DNA of 64,000 nucleotides from Xylocopa sonorina (GCF_050948175.1 NW_027490118.1:310001-374000); one strand, 5' to 3'; positions 1 to 15,445 are shown, counted from the first letter of the stretch. Numbers and translations are program-made. Notes: generated by a model from the sequence alone, not told the origin.

Positions 1-979
1 GGGAAACTCGCCCTCTCGCTCACTCCAGGGACGTACCAGGTGAATCAACCTCTACGAGATTCTAATTTCATACTTGTATCTCTGTAATCATAAGAGCGCT
101 AATTAAATAAGCCGCGACGCGCGAGATCGCGACCGCCTCAGCGGCACGCGCCGCTAACCCCACCACGCAACGCCGAGACCCCACTCGGGCGTCCACATAC
201 TCCCACCTACGTTCGCACGCGACCGAAGCGCTCCGAGAGTCGAGGTGGTCGCAGACGCATCTTGGGAGACACAGTCAGTCAGTACCGTCAGTACGGTACA
301 GTTCTATCTCGCCTTCGGGCACGTCCAATTCCAAGTCTCTTCCAAGTCGCGCCTTAGGGCCGTCGCGCAGCCTCGATGAGGTTCCTAGTTCTAAAGTCTT
401 TGTTCTAATGCCTAATTCATAGTTAACCTAGTCTTAATACTTCGAAATAATTGTTCTTGTACTCTTTGATTTAGAATATACTTTATTATTTTTCTACCAC
501 ATCAAGTTCTAGTTCATTCCAACTCCATTTCTAAATTCAATTATATTTTAATACAAATTCTTCCAAGTTCGTAACAACTTGAGTGTTTATAAACGAACTC
601 TTCGCGCCGGGAGGAAGAATTTAATCCATTATCTCGTGCGGAATACGTTGGTGAAACGCCAGAATTCTTCATTCATCGACGGACGGCGACATTCATCGCA
701 GCTCCACCGTCACAACGCCGATTTCAGCCAGCCGTACGCCGACTCCTCCCCCGAAAACGACACTCGACGATCGCCACATCTGAAAGCAGAAGAGGGAAAT
801 CAGCGAAAGGTAAGTAAAATCCCTCCTTACACGCATTCGCGATTGTTTACGGTGCCCGCGTCTTGCCAGAATCGACGAACCCGGTCATACGCGCTTTATA
901 CCGGACCGAATTTTCGACCAAAAGGCTTGTGTCATACAGCCTCCTGGGATACGAATAATTTGTTCGCCAGGACGTGACA
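1..979 (+). mobile_element. LTR-A copy 1, 3' portion of a long LTR
   Basis: GC-rich then AT-rich then GC-rich sequence matching the last kilobase of the complete LTR at 19090-20616. Three shared landmarks support this. A CpG-rich block lies near 110-260. A splice-donor-like AAAGGTAAGT lies near 803, also present near 20475 and 34325. The terminal GGACGTGACA is followed at once by satellite. The 5' part lies outside the window, so a solo LTR and the 3' LTR of a longer element cannot be told apart. The open frame at 579-977 lies wholly within it and I do not treat it as a gene. The family is unknown; the 4-bp target duplication seen at copy 2 suits Ty3/gypsy-like or related integrases. Confidence 0.7.
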
Positions 980-3900
980 CTACTTCCTAGCACGGAAGTG
1001 TCGCATTTACATTCATTTGATGTGTATGCGAGGTATACATGCCACTTCTCAATGAATATTATATCTTACCATGAAACATAGAAATGAGATGGGATATCGC
1101 GATTTAAGAAGCATTAGAACTCTACTGCATCGATACATAGACATCTGCAAACGCAACGTCCTAGCAAGGAAGTGTCGCATTTACATTCTTTTGAAGTGAG
1201 TACGAGACACTTCGCAATGAAAATTATATCTTATCATGAAAGATAGAAAGGAGATGCGATATCTCGATTTAAGAAGCATTGCAACGATATTGCTTCGATA
1301 CCTTGACATCTGCAAACGCTCCTTCCTAACAAGAAAGTGTCGCATTTACATTCTTTTGAAGTGAAAACGAGGTATGCATGTCACTTCACAATGAATATTA
1401 TACCTTATCATGAAACAAAGAAATGAGATGCGAAGGCGCGTTTTAAGAAGCATTAGAACTCTATTGCTTCGACACGTACACATCTGCAAACGCTATTTCC
1501 TAGCAAGGAAGTGTAGCATTTACATCCTTTTGAAGTGAATACGAGGTATACATAACACTCCACAATGAATATTATATCTTATCATGAAACATAGAAATGG
1601 GATGCGATATTGCGTTTTGAGAAGCATTAGAACTCTATTGCTTCGATACGTAGACACCTGCAAACGCTATTTCCTAGCAAGGAAGTGTCGCATTTACATT
1701 CATTTGAAGTGAATACGAGGTATGCATGTCACTTCGCAATGAATATTACATCTTATCATGAGACATAGAAATGAGGTGCGATATCGCGTTTTAAGATGCA
1801 TTAGAACACTATTGTTTCGATACGTAGACACCTACAAACGCTATTTCCTAGCAAGGAAGTGTCGCATTTACATTCATTTGAAGCGTATGCGAGGTATACA
1901 TGACACATCGCAATGTATATTATATCTTATCATGAAACCTAGAAATGAGATGCTATATCGCGTTTTAAGAAGCATTAGATCTCCATTTCTATGATACGTA
2001 GATATCTGCAGACGCTATTTCCTAGCAAGCAAGTGTCGCATTTACATTCCTTTGAAGTGAATATGAGGTGTACGTGACCCTTCGCAATGAATATTATATC
2101 TTATCATGAAACATAGAAATGGTATGCGATATCGCGTCTTATGAGGCGTTAGAACACCATTTCTACGATACGTAGACATCTGCAAACGCTATTTCCTAGC
2201 AAGGAAGTGTCGCATTTACATTCATTTGAAGTGTATCCGATGTATATGCGATACTTCGCAATGAATAATATATCATACCATGAAACATAGGAATGAGATG
2301 CGATATCTCGTTTTAAGAAGCTTTAGAAATCTTTTGCTTCGATACGTAGACATCTGCAAACGCTATTTCCTAGAAAGGAAGTGTCGCATTTACATTCATT
2401 TGAAGTGTATGCGAGGTATACAAGACACTTCGCAATTAACATTATATCTTATCATGAAGCATAGAAATGAAATGCGATATGACGATATAAGAAGGATTAG
2501 AATTCTATTGCTTCGAATCGTAGAAATCTGCAAACGCTATTTCGTATCAAGGAAGTGTCGCATTTACATTCTTTTGAAGTGAATACGAGATATACATAAC
2601 ACTGCACAATGAATGTTATATCTTAATACGAAACATAGAAATGAGATGCTATATGGCGATTTCAGAAGCATTAGAACTCTATTGCAACGATACGTAGATA
2701 TCTGCAAACGCTATTTCCTAGCAAGGAAGTGTCGCATTTACATTCTTTTGAAGTGAATGCGAGGTATAAATAACATTGCACAATGAATATTATATATTAT
2801 CATGAAACATAGAAATGAGATGCGATATCGCGATGTAAGATGCATTAGAACTTTATTGCTTCGATACGTAGACATCTGCAAACTCTATTTCCTAGCAAGG
2901 AAGTGTCGCATTTACATTCATTTGAAGTGAATACGAGGAATACATGAAACTTCGCAATTAATATTATATCTTATCATGAAACACAGTAATGAGATTCGAT
3001 ATCCCGTTTCAAGAAGCATTAGAACTCTATTGCTTCGATACGTAGACATCTGCAAACTCTATTTCCTAGAAAGGAAATGTCGCATTTACACTCATTTGAA
3101 GTGAATTCGAGGAATACATGAAACTTCGCAATGAATATTATATCTTATCATGAAACATAGAAATGAGATGCGATATACCGTTCCAAGAAGCATTAGAACT
3201 CTATTGCTTCGGTACGTAGGCATCTGCAATCGCTATTTCCTAGCAAGGTAGTGTCGCATTTACATTCATTTGAAGTGTATGCGAGGTATACATCACACTT
3301 CGCAATGAATATTATATGTTATCATGAAATATAGAAATGAGATGCGATATCTTGTTTTAAGAAGCATTATAATACGCATGCTACGATACGTAGACATCTG
3401 CAATCGCTATTTCCTGGCAAGGAAGTGTCGCATTTACATTCATTTGAAGTGAATACGAGAAATACATGAAACTTCGGAATGAATATTATATCTTATCATG
3501 AAACATAGAAATGTGATGTGAGAGCGCGTTTTAAGAAGCATTGGAACTCTATTGCTACGATACGTAGACATCTACAAACGCTATTTCATAGCAAGGACGT
3601 ATCGCATTTACATTCTTTTGAAGTCAATGCGAGGTACACATAACATTGCACAATGAATATTATATGTTATCATGAAACATAGAAATGAGATGCGATATCA
3701 CGATTGAAGATGCATTAGAACTTAATTGCTTCGATGCGTAGATATCTGCAAACGCTATTTCCTAGCAAGGATGTGTCGCATTTACATTCATTTGAAGAGA
3801 ATACGAGGAATACATGAAACTTCGCAATGAATATTATATCTTATCATGAGACATAGAAATGTGATGTGGTATCGCGTTTCAAGAAGCATTGGAACTCTAT

Positions 3901-6900
3901 TGCTACGATACGTAGACACCTGCTAACGTTATTTCCTAGCAAGGAAGTGTCGCATTTACATTCTTCTGTAGTGAATACAAGGTATACATGACACTTCGCA
4001 ATTAGTATTATATCTTATCATGAAACATAGAAATCAGATGCGACATCTCGTTTTAAGAAGCATTAGAACTCTATTGCTTCGAAGCGGAGACATCTGCAAA
4101 CGCTATTTCCTAGCAAGGAAGTGTCGCATTTACATTCTTTTGAAGTCAATACGTGGTATACATGACACTTCACAATGAATATTATATCTTATCATAAAAC
4201 ATAGAAATGAGATGCGATATCGCGTTTTAGGAATCGTTAGAACCCTATTGCTACGATACGTGGACATCTGCAATCGCTATTTCCTAGCAAGGAATTGTCG
4301 AATTTACGTTCTTTTGAAGTAAATACGAGGTATACATGACACTTCGCAGTGAACATTATATCTTATCAGGAAGCATAGAAGTAAGATGCGATATCGCATT
4401 ATAAGATGCATTAGAACTCTATTGCTACGATACGTATATATCTGAAAACGCTAATTCCTAGCAAGGAAGTGTCGCATTTACATTCATTCGAAGTGGTTGC
4501 GAGGTATACATGGCCCTTCGCAATGAATATTATATCTCATCATGAAACATAGAAATGAGGTACGACATCTCGTTTTAAGAAGCATTAGAACTATATTGCT
4601 TCGATGCGTAGACATCTGGAAACGCTATTTCCTAGCAAGGTAGTGTCGCATGTACATTCAGTTGAAGTGTAGACGAGGAATATATAACACTTCGTAATTT
4701 ATATTATATCTTATCGTAAAACACAGAAATGAGATGCGATATCGCGATTTAAGAAGCATTTGAACTTTATTTCTTCGATGCGTAGACATCTGGAAACGCT
4801 GTCTCCTAGCATAGAAGTGTCGCATTTACATTCAATTGAAGTGTAGACGAGGAATACATAACTCTTCGTAATGAATGTTATATCTTATCATGAAACATAG
4901 AAATGTGATGCGATATCGCGTATTAAGAAGCATTAGAACACCATTGCTACGATGCGTAGACATCTGCAAGCGATATTTTATAGCAAGGAAGTGTCGCATT
5001 TACATTCTTCTGAAGTGAATACGAGGTATACATAACACCCCACCATGAATGTTATATCTTCGCATTAAACATAGAAATGAGATGCGATATCGCGTTTGGA
5101 GAAGCATTAGGACTCTAATGCTACGATACGTAGACATCTGCAATCGCTATTTCCTAGCAAGGAAGTGACGCATTTACATTCTATTGAGGTGAATACGACG
5201 TATATAAACACTCGACAATGAATATTATATCTTATCATGAAACATAGAAAGAAGATGCGATACGGCGATTTGAGAAGCATTAGAACACTATTGCTTCGAT
5301 ACGTAGATATCTGCAAACGCTTTCTCCTAGCAAGGAAGTGTCGCATTTATATTCAGTTGAAGTGTATGCGAGTTATACAAGACACTTCGCAATGAATATT
5401 ATATCTCATCATGAGGCATAGAAATGAGATGCGATATCGCGTTTTGAGAAGCTGTAGAACTCTAATGGTACGATACGTAGACATTTGCAAACGCTATTTC
5501 CTAGCAAGGAAATGTCGCATTTACATTCATTTGAAGTGTATGCGAGGTATACATGACACATCGCAATGAATATTATATCTTATCATGAAACATAGAAACG
5601 AGATGCGATATCGCGTTTTGAGAAGCATTAGAACTCAAATGATAGGATAAGTAGACACCTGCAAACGCTATTTCCTAGCAAGGAAGAGTCGCATTTACAT
5701 TCATTTGAAGTGTAGACGAGATATACATAGTACTGCACAATGAACATTATATATTATCATGAAACATAGAAATGAGATGCGATATCGCGGTCTAAGGAGC
5801 ATTAGAACTCTATTGCTTCGATACATAGACATGTGCCAACGCTATTTCCTAGCAAGGAAGTGTCGCATTTACATTCATTTGAAGTGTATGCGAGGTATAC
5901 AAGACACTTCGCAATGAATATTATATCTTATCATGATTCATAGAAATGAGATGCGATATCGAGTTCTAAGAAGGATTAGAACTCTAATGCTATGATACGT
6001 AGACATCTGCAAACGCTATTTGCTAGCAAGGAAGTGTCGCATTTACATTCTATTGAAGTGAATACGAGGTACACAAAACACTGCACCTTGAATATTATAT
6101 CTTATCATGTAACGTAGAATTGTGTTGCGATATCGCGATTTAAGAAGCATTGGAATACTATTGCTTCGATACGTAGATATCTGCAAACGCTACTTCCTAG
6201 CAAGGAAGCGTCGCATTTACATTCTTTTGATGTGAATACGAGGTATACATAACAGTCTACAATGAATATTATATCTTACCATAAAACATAGAAATGAGAT
6301 GCGATATGACGATTTAAGAAGCATTAGTACTCTGTTGCTTCGATACGTAGGCATTTGCCATCGCTATATCCTAGCAACGAAGTGTCGCATTTACATTCAT
6401 TTGAAGTGTATGCGAGAAATACATGACACTTCGCAATGAATATTATATCTTATAATGAACCATAGAAATGAGATGCGATATCGCGTTTTAAGTAGCATTA
6501 GAACTCTATTGCTACGATACGTAGGCGTCTGCAAACGCTATTTCCTAGCAAGGAAGTGTCGCATTTACATTCTTTTGAAGCGAATACGAGGTATACACAA
6601 CATTCCACAATGAATATTATATCTTATCATGAAGCATAGAAATGAGGAGCGATTTCGCGTTTTAAGAAGCATTAGAACTCTATTGCTTCGATACGTAGAC
6701 ATCTGCAAACGTTATTTCCTAGCAGGGAAGTGTGGCACTTACATTCTTCTGAAGTGTAGACGAGGTATACATATCACTGCACAACGAATATTATATCCTA
6801 TCATGATTCATAGAATTGAGATGCGATTTCGCGTTTTGAGAAGCATTAGAACTCTATTGCTACGATACGTAGATATCTACAAACGCTATTTCCTAGCAAG

Positions 6901-7870
6901 GAAGTGTCGCATTTTCAATCTTTTGAAGCGAATACGAGGTATACGTGACAATCCACAATGAATATTATATCTTATCATGAAACATAGAAATCAGATGCGA
7001 TATCGCGATTTATGAAGCATTAGAACTCTATTGCTTCGATACGTAGACGTCTGCAAACGCTACTTCCTAGCAAGGAAGCGTCGAATTTACATTCTTTTGA
7101 AGTGAATACGAGGTATACATAACAGTCTACAATGAATATTATGTCTTACCATGAAACACAGAAATGAGATGCGATATCTAGTTTTAAGAAGCATTAGAAC
7201 TCATTTGCTTCGATCCGTAGACATCTCCCATCGCTATTTCCTAGCAAGTAAGCGTCGCATTTACATTCATTTAAAGTGTATGCCAGGTATACATGACACT
7301 TCGCAATTAATATTATATCTTATAATGAAACATAGAAATGAAATGCAATATCGCGTTTTAAGAAGCACTAGAACTTTATTGCTTCGATATGTAGACATCT
7401 CCAAACGCTATTTCCTGGGAAGGAAGTGTCGCATTTACATTCTTTTGAAGTGAAACGAGGTATACATAATACTCCACAATGAATATTATATCTTATCATG
7501 AAACGTAGGAATGAGGTGCGATATCGCGTTTTAAGAAGCATTAGAACTATATTGCTTCGATACGTAAACATATGGAAACGCTATTTCCTAGAAAGGAAGT
7601 GTCGCTTTTACATTCATTTGAAGTGTATGCGAGGTATACATGACACTTCGCAACGAATATAGTATATTATCATGATACATAGAAATGAGACGCGATATCG
7701 CGTTTTGAGAAGCATTAGAACTCTATTGCTACGATACCCTTGACAACTGCAAAGGCTATTTACTAGCAAGGAACTGTCGCATTTATATCCTTTTGAAGTG
7801 AGTACGAGGTATACATGACACTTCGCATTGAATATTATGTCTTATCATGAAATATAGAAATGAGATGCGA

Positions 7871-10800
7871 TATCCCGTTTTAAGAAGCACTATAACACCC
7901 TTGCTACGATACGTAGACATCTGCAAACGCTATTTCCTAGCAAGGAAGTGTCGCATTTACATTCTTTTGAAGTGAGTACGAGGTATACATGACACTTCAC
8001 AATGAATATTATTTCTTATCATGAAACTAAGAAACGAGATGCGATATGGCGATTTAAGGAGCATTAGAACTCTAATGCTTCGATACATATATATCTGCAA
8101 ACGCCATTTCCTAGCAAGGACGTGTGGCATTAACATTCTTTTGAGGTGAATACGAGGTATACATGACACTTCGCAATGAATATTATATCTTATCATGAAA
8201 CATAGAAATGAAGTGCGATATCGCGATTTAAGAAGCCTTAGAACTCCATTGTTACGTTACGTTGACATCTGCAGACGCCATTTCCTAGCAAGGAAGTGTC
8301 GCATTTACATTCCTTTGAAATGAATACGAGGTATACATAGCAGTGCACAATGAATATTATATCTTATCATGAAACATAGAAATGAGATGCGATATCGCGT
8401 CTTAAGATGCACTAGAACTCTACTGCTACGATACGTAGATATCTGCAGACGCTATTTCCTAGCAAGGAAGTTTCGCATTTACATTCTATTGAAGTGAATA
8501 CGAAGTATACATGACACTCCGCAATGAATACTGTATTTTATCATGAAACATAGATGTGAGATGCGATATCGCGATTTAAGATGCTTTTGAACTCTATTGC
8601 TTCGATACGTAGACATCCGCAGACGCTATTTCCTAGGAAGGGAATGTCGCATTTACATTCATTTGAAGTGTGTGCGAGGTATACATGACACTTCGCTATG
8701 AATATTATATCTTATCATGGAACATGGAAATGAGATGCGATATTGCGTTTTGAGAAGCATTAGAACTCTAATTCTACGATACGTAGACATCTGCAAACGC
8801 TATTTCCTAGCAAGGAAGTTTCGCATTTACATTCTGTTGTGGTGAATACGACGTATACATAACACTCCACAATGAATATTATATCTTATTATGAAACATA
8901 GAAATAAGATGCGATACGGCGATTTAAGAAGCATTAGAACACTATTGCCTCGATACGTAGACATCTGCCAACGGTATTTCCTTGAAAGGAAGTGTCGCAT
9001 TTACATTTAGTTGAAGTGTATGCGAGGTATACATAACACTACGCAATGATTGTTATATGTTATCATGAAACATAGAAATGAGATGCGATATCCCGTTTTA
9101 AGAAGCATTATAACACGCTTGCTACGATACGTAGACATCTGCAAACGCTATTTCCTAGCAAGGAAGTGTCGCATTTACATTCTTTTGAAGTGAGTACGAG
9201 GTATACATGACACTTCGCAATGAATATTATTTCTTATCATGAAACTAAGAAACGAGATGCGATATGGCGATTTAAGGAGCATTAGAACTCTAATGCTTCG
9301 ATACATAGATATCTGCAAACGCCATTTCCTAGCAAGGACGTGTGGCATTAACATTCTTTTGAGGTGAATACGAGGTATACATGACACTTCGCAATGAATA
9401 TTATATCTTATCATGAAACATAGAAATGAAATGCGATATCGCGATTTAAGAAGCCTTAGAACTCCATTGTTACGTTACGTTGACATCTGCAGACGCCATT
9501 TCCTAGCAAGGAAGTGTCGCATTTACATTCCTTTGAAATGAATACGAGGTATACATAGCAGTGCACAATGAATATTATATCTTATCATGAAACATAGAAA
9601 TGAGATGCGATATCGCGTCTTAAGATGCACTAGAACTCTACTGCTACGATACGTAGTTATCTGCAGACGCTATTTCCTAGCAAGGAAGTTTCGCATTTAC
9701 ATTCTATTGAAGTGAATACGAAGTATACATGACACTCCGCAATGAATACTGTATTTTATCATGAAACATAGATGTGAGATGCGATATCGCGATTTAAGAT
9801 GCGTTTGAACTCTATTGCTTCGATACGTAGACATCCGGAGACGCTATTTCCTAGGAAGGGAATGTCGCATTTACATTCATTTGAAGTGTGTGCGAGGTAT
9901 ACATGACACTTCGCTATGAATATTATATCTTATCATGGAACATGGAAATGAGATGCGATATTGCGTTTTGAGAAGCATTAGAACTCGAATTCTACGATAC
10001 GTAGACATCTGCAAACGCTATTTCCTAGCAAGGAAGTTTCGCATTTACATTCTGTTGTGGTGAATACGACGTATACATAACACTCCACAATGAATATTAT
10101 ATCTTATTATGAAACATAGAAATAAGATGCGATACGGCGATTTAAGAAGCATTAGAAAACTATTGCCTCGATACGTAGACATCTGCCAACGGTATTTCCT
10201 TGAAAGGAAGTGTCGCATTTACATTTAGTTGAAGTGTATGCGAGGTATACATAACACTACGCAATGATTGTTATATGTTATCATGAAACATAGAAATGAG
10301 ATGCGATATCCCGTTTTAAGAAGCATTATAACACGCTTGCTACGATACGTAGACATCTGCAAACGCTATTTCCTAACAAGGAAGTGTCGCATTTACATTC
10401 TTTTGAAGTGAGTACGAGGTATACATGACACTTCGCAATGAATATTATTTCTAATCATGAAACTAAGAAACGAGATGCGATATGGCGATTTAAGGAGCAT
10501 TAGAACTCTAATGCTTCGATACATAGATATCTGCAAACGCCATTTCCTAGCAAGGACGTGTGGCATTAACATTCTTTTGAGGTGAATACGAGGTATACAT
10601 GACACTTCGCAATGAATATTATATCTTATCATGAAACATAGAAATGAAATGCGATATCGCGATTTAAGAAGCCTTAGAACTCCATTGTTACGTTACGTTG
10701 ACATCTGCAGACGCCATTTCCTAGCAAGGAAGTGTCGCATTTACATTCCTTTGAAATGAATACGAGGTATACATAGCAGTGCACAATGAATATTATATCT

Positions 10801-12120
10801 TATCATGAAACATAGAAATGAGATGCGATATCGCGTCTTAAGATGCACTAGAACTCTACTGCTACGATACGTAGATATCTGCAGACGCTATTTCCTAGCA
10901 AGGAAGTTTCGCATTTACATTCTGTTGTGGTGAATACGACGTATACATAACACTCCACAATGAATATTATATCTTATTATGAAACATAGAAATAAGATGC
11001 GATACGGCGATTTAAGAAGCATTAGAACACTGTTGCCTCGATACGTAGACATCTGCCAACGGTATTTCCTTGAAAGGAAGTGTCGCATTTACATTTAGTT
11101 GAAGTGTATGCGAGGTATACATAACACTACGCAATGATTGTTATATGTTATCATGAAACATAGAAATGAGATGCGATATCCCGTTTTAAGAAGCATTATA
11201 ACACGCTTGCTACGATACGTAGACATCTGCAAACGCTATTTCCTAGCAAGGAAGTGTCGCATTTACATGCATTTGAAGTGAATACGAGGAATACATGAAA
11301 CTTCGCAATGAATACTATTTCTTATCATGAAACATAGAAATGAGATGCGATATCTCGTTTTAAGAAGCATTAGACCTGTATTGCTACGATACATAGATAT
11401 CTGCAGACACTATTTCCTAGCAAGGGAGTTCCGCATTACATTCTGTTGAGGTGAATACGACGTATACATAACACTCCACAATGAATATTATATCTTATTA
11501 TGAAACATAGAAATAAGATGCGATACGGCGATTTAAGAAGCATTAGAACACTAAAGCCTCGATACGTAGACATCTGCCAACGGTATTTCCTAGAAAGGAA
11601 GTGTCGCATTTACATTTAGTTGAAGTGTATGCGAGGTATACATAACACTACGCAATGATTATTATATGTTATCATGAAACATAAAAATGAGATGCGATAT
11701 CCCGTTTTAAGAAGCACTATAACACCCTTGCTACGATACGTAGACATCTGCAAACGCTATTTCCTAGCAAGGAAGTGTTGCATTTACATTCTTTTGAAGT
11801 GAGTACGAGGTATACATGACCCTTCGCAATGAATATTATTTCTTATCATGAAACTAAGAAACGAGATGCGATATGGCGATTTAAGGAGCATTAGAACTCT
11901 AATGCTTCGATACATAGATATCTGCAAACGCCATTTCCTAGCAAGGACGTGTGGCATTAACATTCTTTTGAGGTGAATACGTGGTATACATGACACTTCG
12001 CAATGAATATTATATCTTATCATGAAACATAGAAATGAAATGCGATATCGCGATTTAAGAAGCCTTAGAACTCCATTGTTACGTTACGTTGACATTTGCA
12101 GACGCCATTTCCTAGCAAGG
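7871..12120 (+). repeat. Higher-order repeat: seven-monomer unit of 1218 bp
   Basis: Unit starts marked by TATCCCGTTTTAAGAAGCA fall at 7871, 9089, 10307, 11177 and 11698. The first two units are exactly 1218 bp, seven monomers of 174 bp starting at 7871, 8045, 8219, 8393, 8567, 8741 and 8915. They differ at only a handful of bases, while neighbouring monomers within a unit differ much more. Unit 3 is 870 bp (five monomers): monomer 4 runs straight into monomer 6 near 10920. Unit 4 is 521 bp (three monomers, the middle one replaced). Unit 5 breaks off near 12120. This is the signature of unequal exchange between whole units. Confidence 0.93.
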
Positions 12121-12252
12121 AAGTGTCGCATTTACAATCTTTTGAAGTAAATACGATGTATACATAGCACTCCACAATGAATATTATATCATATCATGAA
12201 AAATAGAAATGAGATGCGATATCGCGTTTTGAGAAGCATTAGAACTCTATTG

Positions 12253-12890
12253 CTAGGATACGTAGACATCTGCAAACGCTATTTCCTGCCAAAGAAGTGG
12301 CGCATTTACATTCTTTTGAAGCGAATACGAGGTATACATAACACTGCACAGTGAATATTATATCTTATCATGAAACATAGAAATAAGAGGCGATATCCCA
12401 TTTTAAGAAGCACTAGAACTCTATTGCTTCGATACGAAGACATCTGGAAACGCTACTTTCCAGGAAGGATGTGTCGCACTTACTTCATTTTGATGTGAAT
12501 ACGAGGCATACATAACACTCCACAATGAATATCATATGTTATCGTGAAATATAGAAATGAGATGCGGCATCGAGTTTTAAGAAGCACTAGAACACTTTTG
12601 CTACGATACGTAGACATCTGCGAACGCTATTTCCTAGCATGGAAGTGTCGCATTTACATACTTTTGACGTTAATGCGAGATATACATGACACTTCGCAAT
12701 GAATATTATATCCTATCATGAAGCATAGAAGTGAGATGCGATATCGAGTTTTAAGTAGCATTAGAACTCTATTGCTAGGATACGTAGACATCTGCAAACG
12801 CTATTTCCTGCCAAAGAAGTGGCGCATTTACATTCTTTTGAAGCGAATACGAGGTATACATAACACTGCACAGTGAATATTATACCTTAG
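12253..12890 (+). repeat. Three-monomer duplication within the A array
   Basis: A monomer stretch with the rare variants TGCTAGGATACGTAG and TTTCCTGCCAAAGAAGTGGC occurs near 12251 and again near 12773, 522 bp (3 x 174) apart. A third copy with the same variants lies about 14.7 kb away near 27466. The spacing in whole monomers indicates local unequal exchange, and the distant copy indicates longer-range exchange between the two A arrays. Confidence 0.8.
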
Positions 12891-15445
12891 CATAAAACAT
12901 AGAAATGAGATGCGATATCGCGTTTTGAGAAGCAATAGAACTCTATTGCTACGATACGTAGGCATGTGCAAACGCTATTTAATAGCAAGGAAGTGTCGCA
13001 TTTACATTCTTTTGAAGTGAATACGAGGTATACATAACACTGCTCAATGAATATTAAATCTGATCATGAAACATAGAAATGAGATGCGATATGGCGATTC
13101 AAGAAGCAGTGGATCTCTATTGCTTCGATACGTAGACATCTACCAACGCTATTTCCTAGCAAGGAAGTGTCGCATTTACATTCTTTTGAAGCGAATACTA
13201 GGTATACATGTCACTTGCAATTAATAATATATCTTATCATGAAACATAGAACTGAGATGCGCTATCGCGTTTTGAGAAGCAGTGGAAATCAATTGCTACG
13301 ATACGTAGACATTTGCAAACGCTATTTCCTAGCAACGAGGTGTAGCAATTACATTCTTGTGAAGTGTAGACGAGGAATACATAACACTACACAATGAATA
13401 TTATATCTTATCATGAAACATAGAAATGAGATACGATGTGGCGTTCTTAGAAGCATTAGAACTCAATTGCTACGATACGAAGGCATCTGCAAACGCTATG
13501 TCCTAGCAAGGAGGTGCCGCATTTACACTTATTTGTAGCGTAGACGAAGTATACATAACACTTCGCAATGAATATTATATCTTATCATGAAACATAGAAA
13601 TGAGATGCGATATCGCGATTTAAGATACATTAGAAATCTATTGCTGCGACACGTAGACATCTGCAAACGCTATTTCCTAGCATGGCAGTGGCGCATTTAC
13701 ACTCTTTTGACGTGAATACCAGGTATACATAACACATCGCAATGAATATTATATCTTATCACGAAACATAGAAATGTGATGTAATAACGCATTTTTAGAA
13801 GCACTATAACTCTATTGCTTCGATACGTAGACATCTGGAAAAGCTATTTCCTAGAAAGGAAGTGTCGCTTTCACATCCATTTGAAGTGTAGACGAGGAGT
13901 ACAATGCACTTCGTAATGAATATTGTATCTTATCACGGAACATAGGAATCATATGCGGTATTGCGATTTAAGAAGCATTAGAACACTATTGCTTCGATAC
14001 GTAGACATCTGGAAAAGCGATTTTCAAGAAAGGAAGTGTCGCATTTTCATTCAATTGAAGTGTAGACGTGGAGTACATAACACTTCGCAATGTATTTTAT
14101 ATCTTATCACAAAACATAGAAATGAGATGCGATATCGCGTTTCAAGAAGCATTAGGACTCTATTGCTTCCATACGTAGACATCTAGAAACGCTACTTCCC
14201 AGCCAGAATGTTTCGCATTTACATTCATTTGATGTGTATGCGAGGTATACATAACACTTCGCAATGAATGATACATCTTAAGATGAGACATAGAAATGAG
14301 ATGCGAAATCGCGTTTTAAGATGCATGGGAATTCAATTGCTTCGATACGTAGGCATCTGCAAACGCTATTTCCTAGCAAGGAAGTGTCGCATTTAAATCC
14401 TTCTGAAGTGAATTCGAGGTATACATGACACATCGCGATGAATATTATATCTTATCATGTAACATAGAAATGAGATGCGATTTCCCCTTTTAGGAAGCAT
14501 TGGAAATCTATTCCTTCGATACGTAGACATCTGCAAACGCTATTTCCTAGCAAGGAAGTGTCACATTTACATTTATTTGAAGTGTATGCGTAGTATACCT
14601 GACACTTGGCAATAAATATTATATCTTATCATGAAACATAGAAATGAGATGCGATGTGGCGTTTTGAGAAGCATTAGAAGTCTAATGCTACGATACGTGG
14701 ACATCTGCAAATGCTATTTCCTAGCACGTAATTATCGCATTTACATTCATTTGGAGTGAATACGCGGTATACATGACACTCCACAATGAATGTTATATCT
14801 TATCATGAAACATAGAAATGAGATGCGATATCCCGATTTAAAAAGCATTAGAAGTCTATTGCTACGGTACGTAGACATTTGCAAACGCTATTTATTAGCA
14901 AGGAAGCATCGCACTTACATTCTTTTGAAGTGTAGACGCGGAATACATAACACATCGCAATGAATATTATATTTTATCATGAGACATAGAAATGAGACGC
15001 GATATGTCGTTTTGAGAAGCATTGGAACCCTATTGCTACGATACGTAGACATATGCATACGCTATTTCCTAGCAAGGACGTGTCACATTTAGTTTCATTT
15101 GAAGTTTATGCGAGGTAAACATGACACTTCGCAATGAATATTATATCTTATCAGAAAACATAGAAATGAGAAGCGATATGACGATGTAAGGAGCATTGGA
15201 ACTCTATTGCTTGGATACGTGTACATCTGCAGACGCTATTTCCTAGCATTGAAGTGTCGCACTTACATTCTTTTGATGTGCATACGAGGTATACATAAGA
15301 CTGCACAATAAATATTATATCTTATCGTGAAACGTAGTAATGAGATGCGATATCGTGATTTAAGAAGCATTAGAACTCTATTGCTTCGATACGTAGACAT
15401 CTGCAAACGCTATTTCCTAGCAAGGAAGTGTCGCATTTACATTGT

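Noticed and set aside
579..977. 132-codon open frame near the window start
   Set aside because: It lies wholly within the LTR-A 3' portion and ends at the LTR terminus; it is not conserved as a frame in the other copies.
7957..12023. Four near-identical 79-codon minus-strand frames looking like a gene family
   Set aside because: They are the same two satellite monomers repeated by the 1218-bp unit, with no codon bias or domain.
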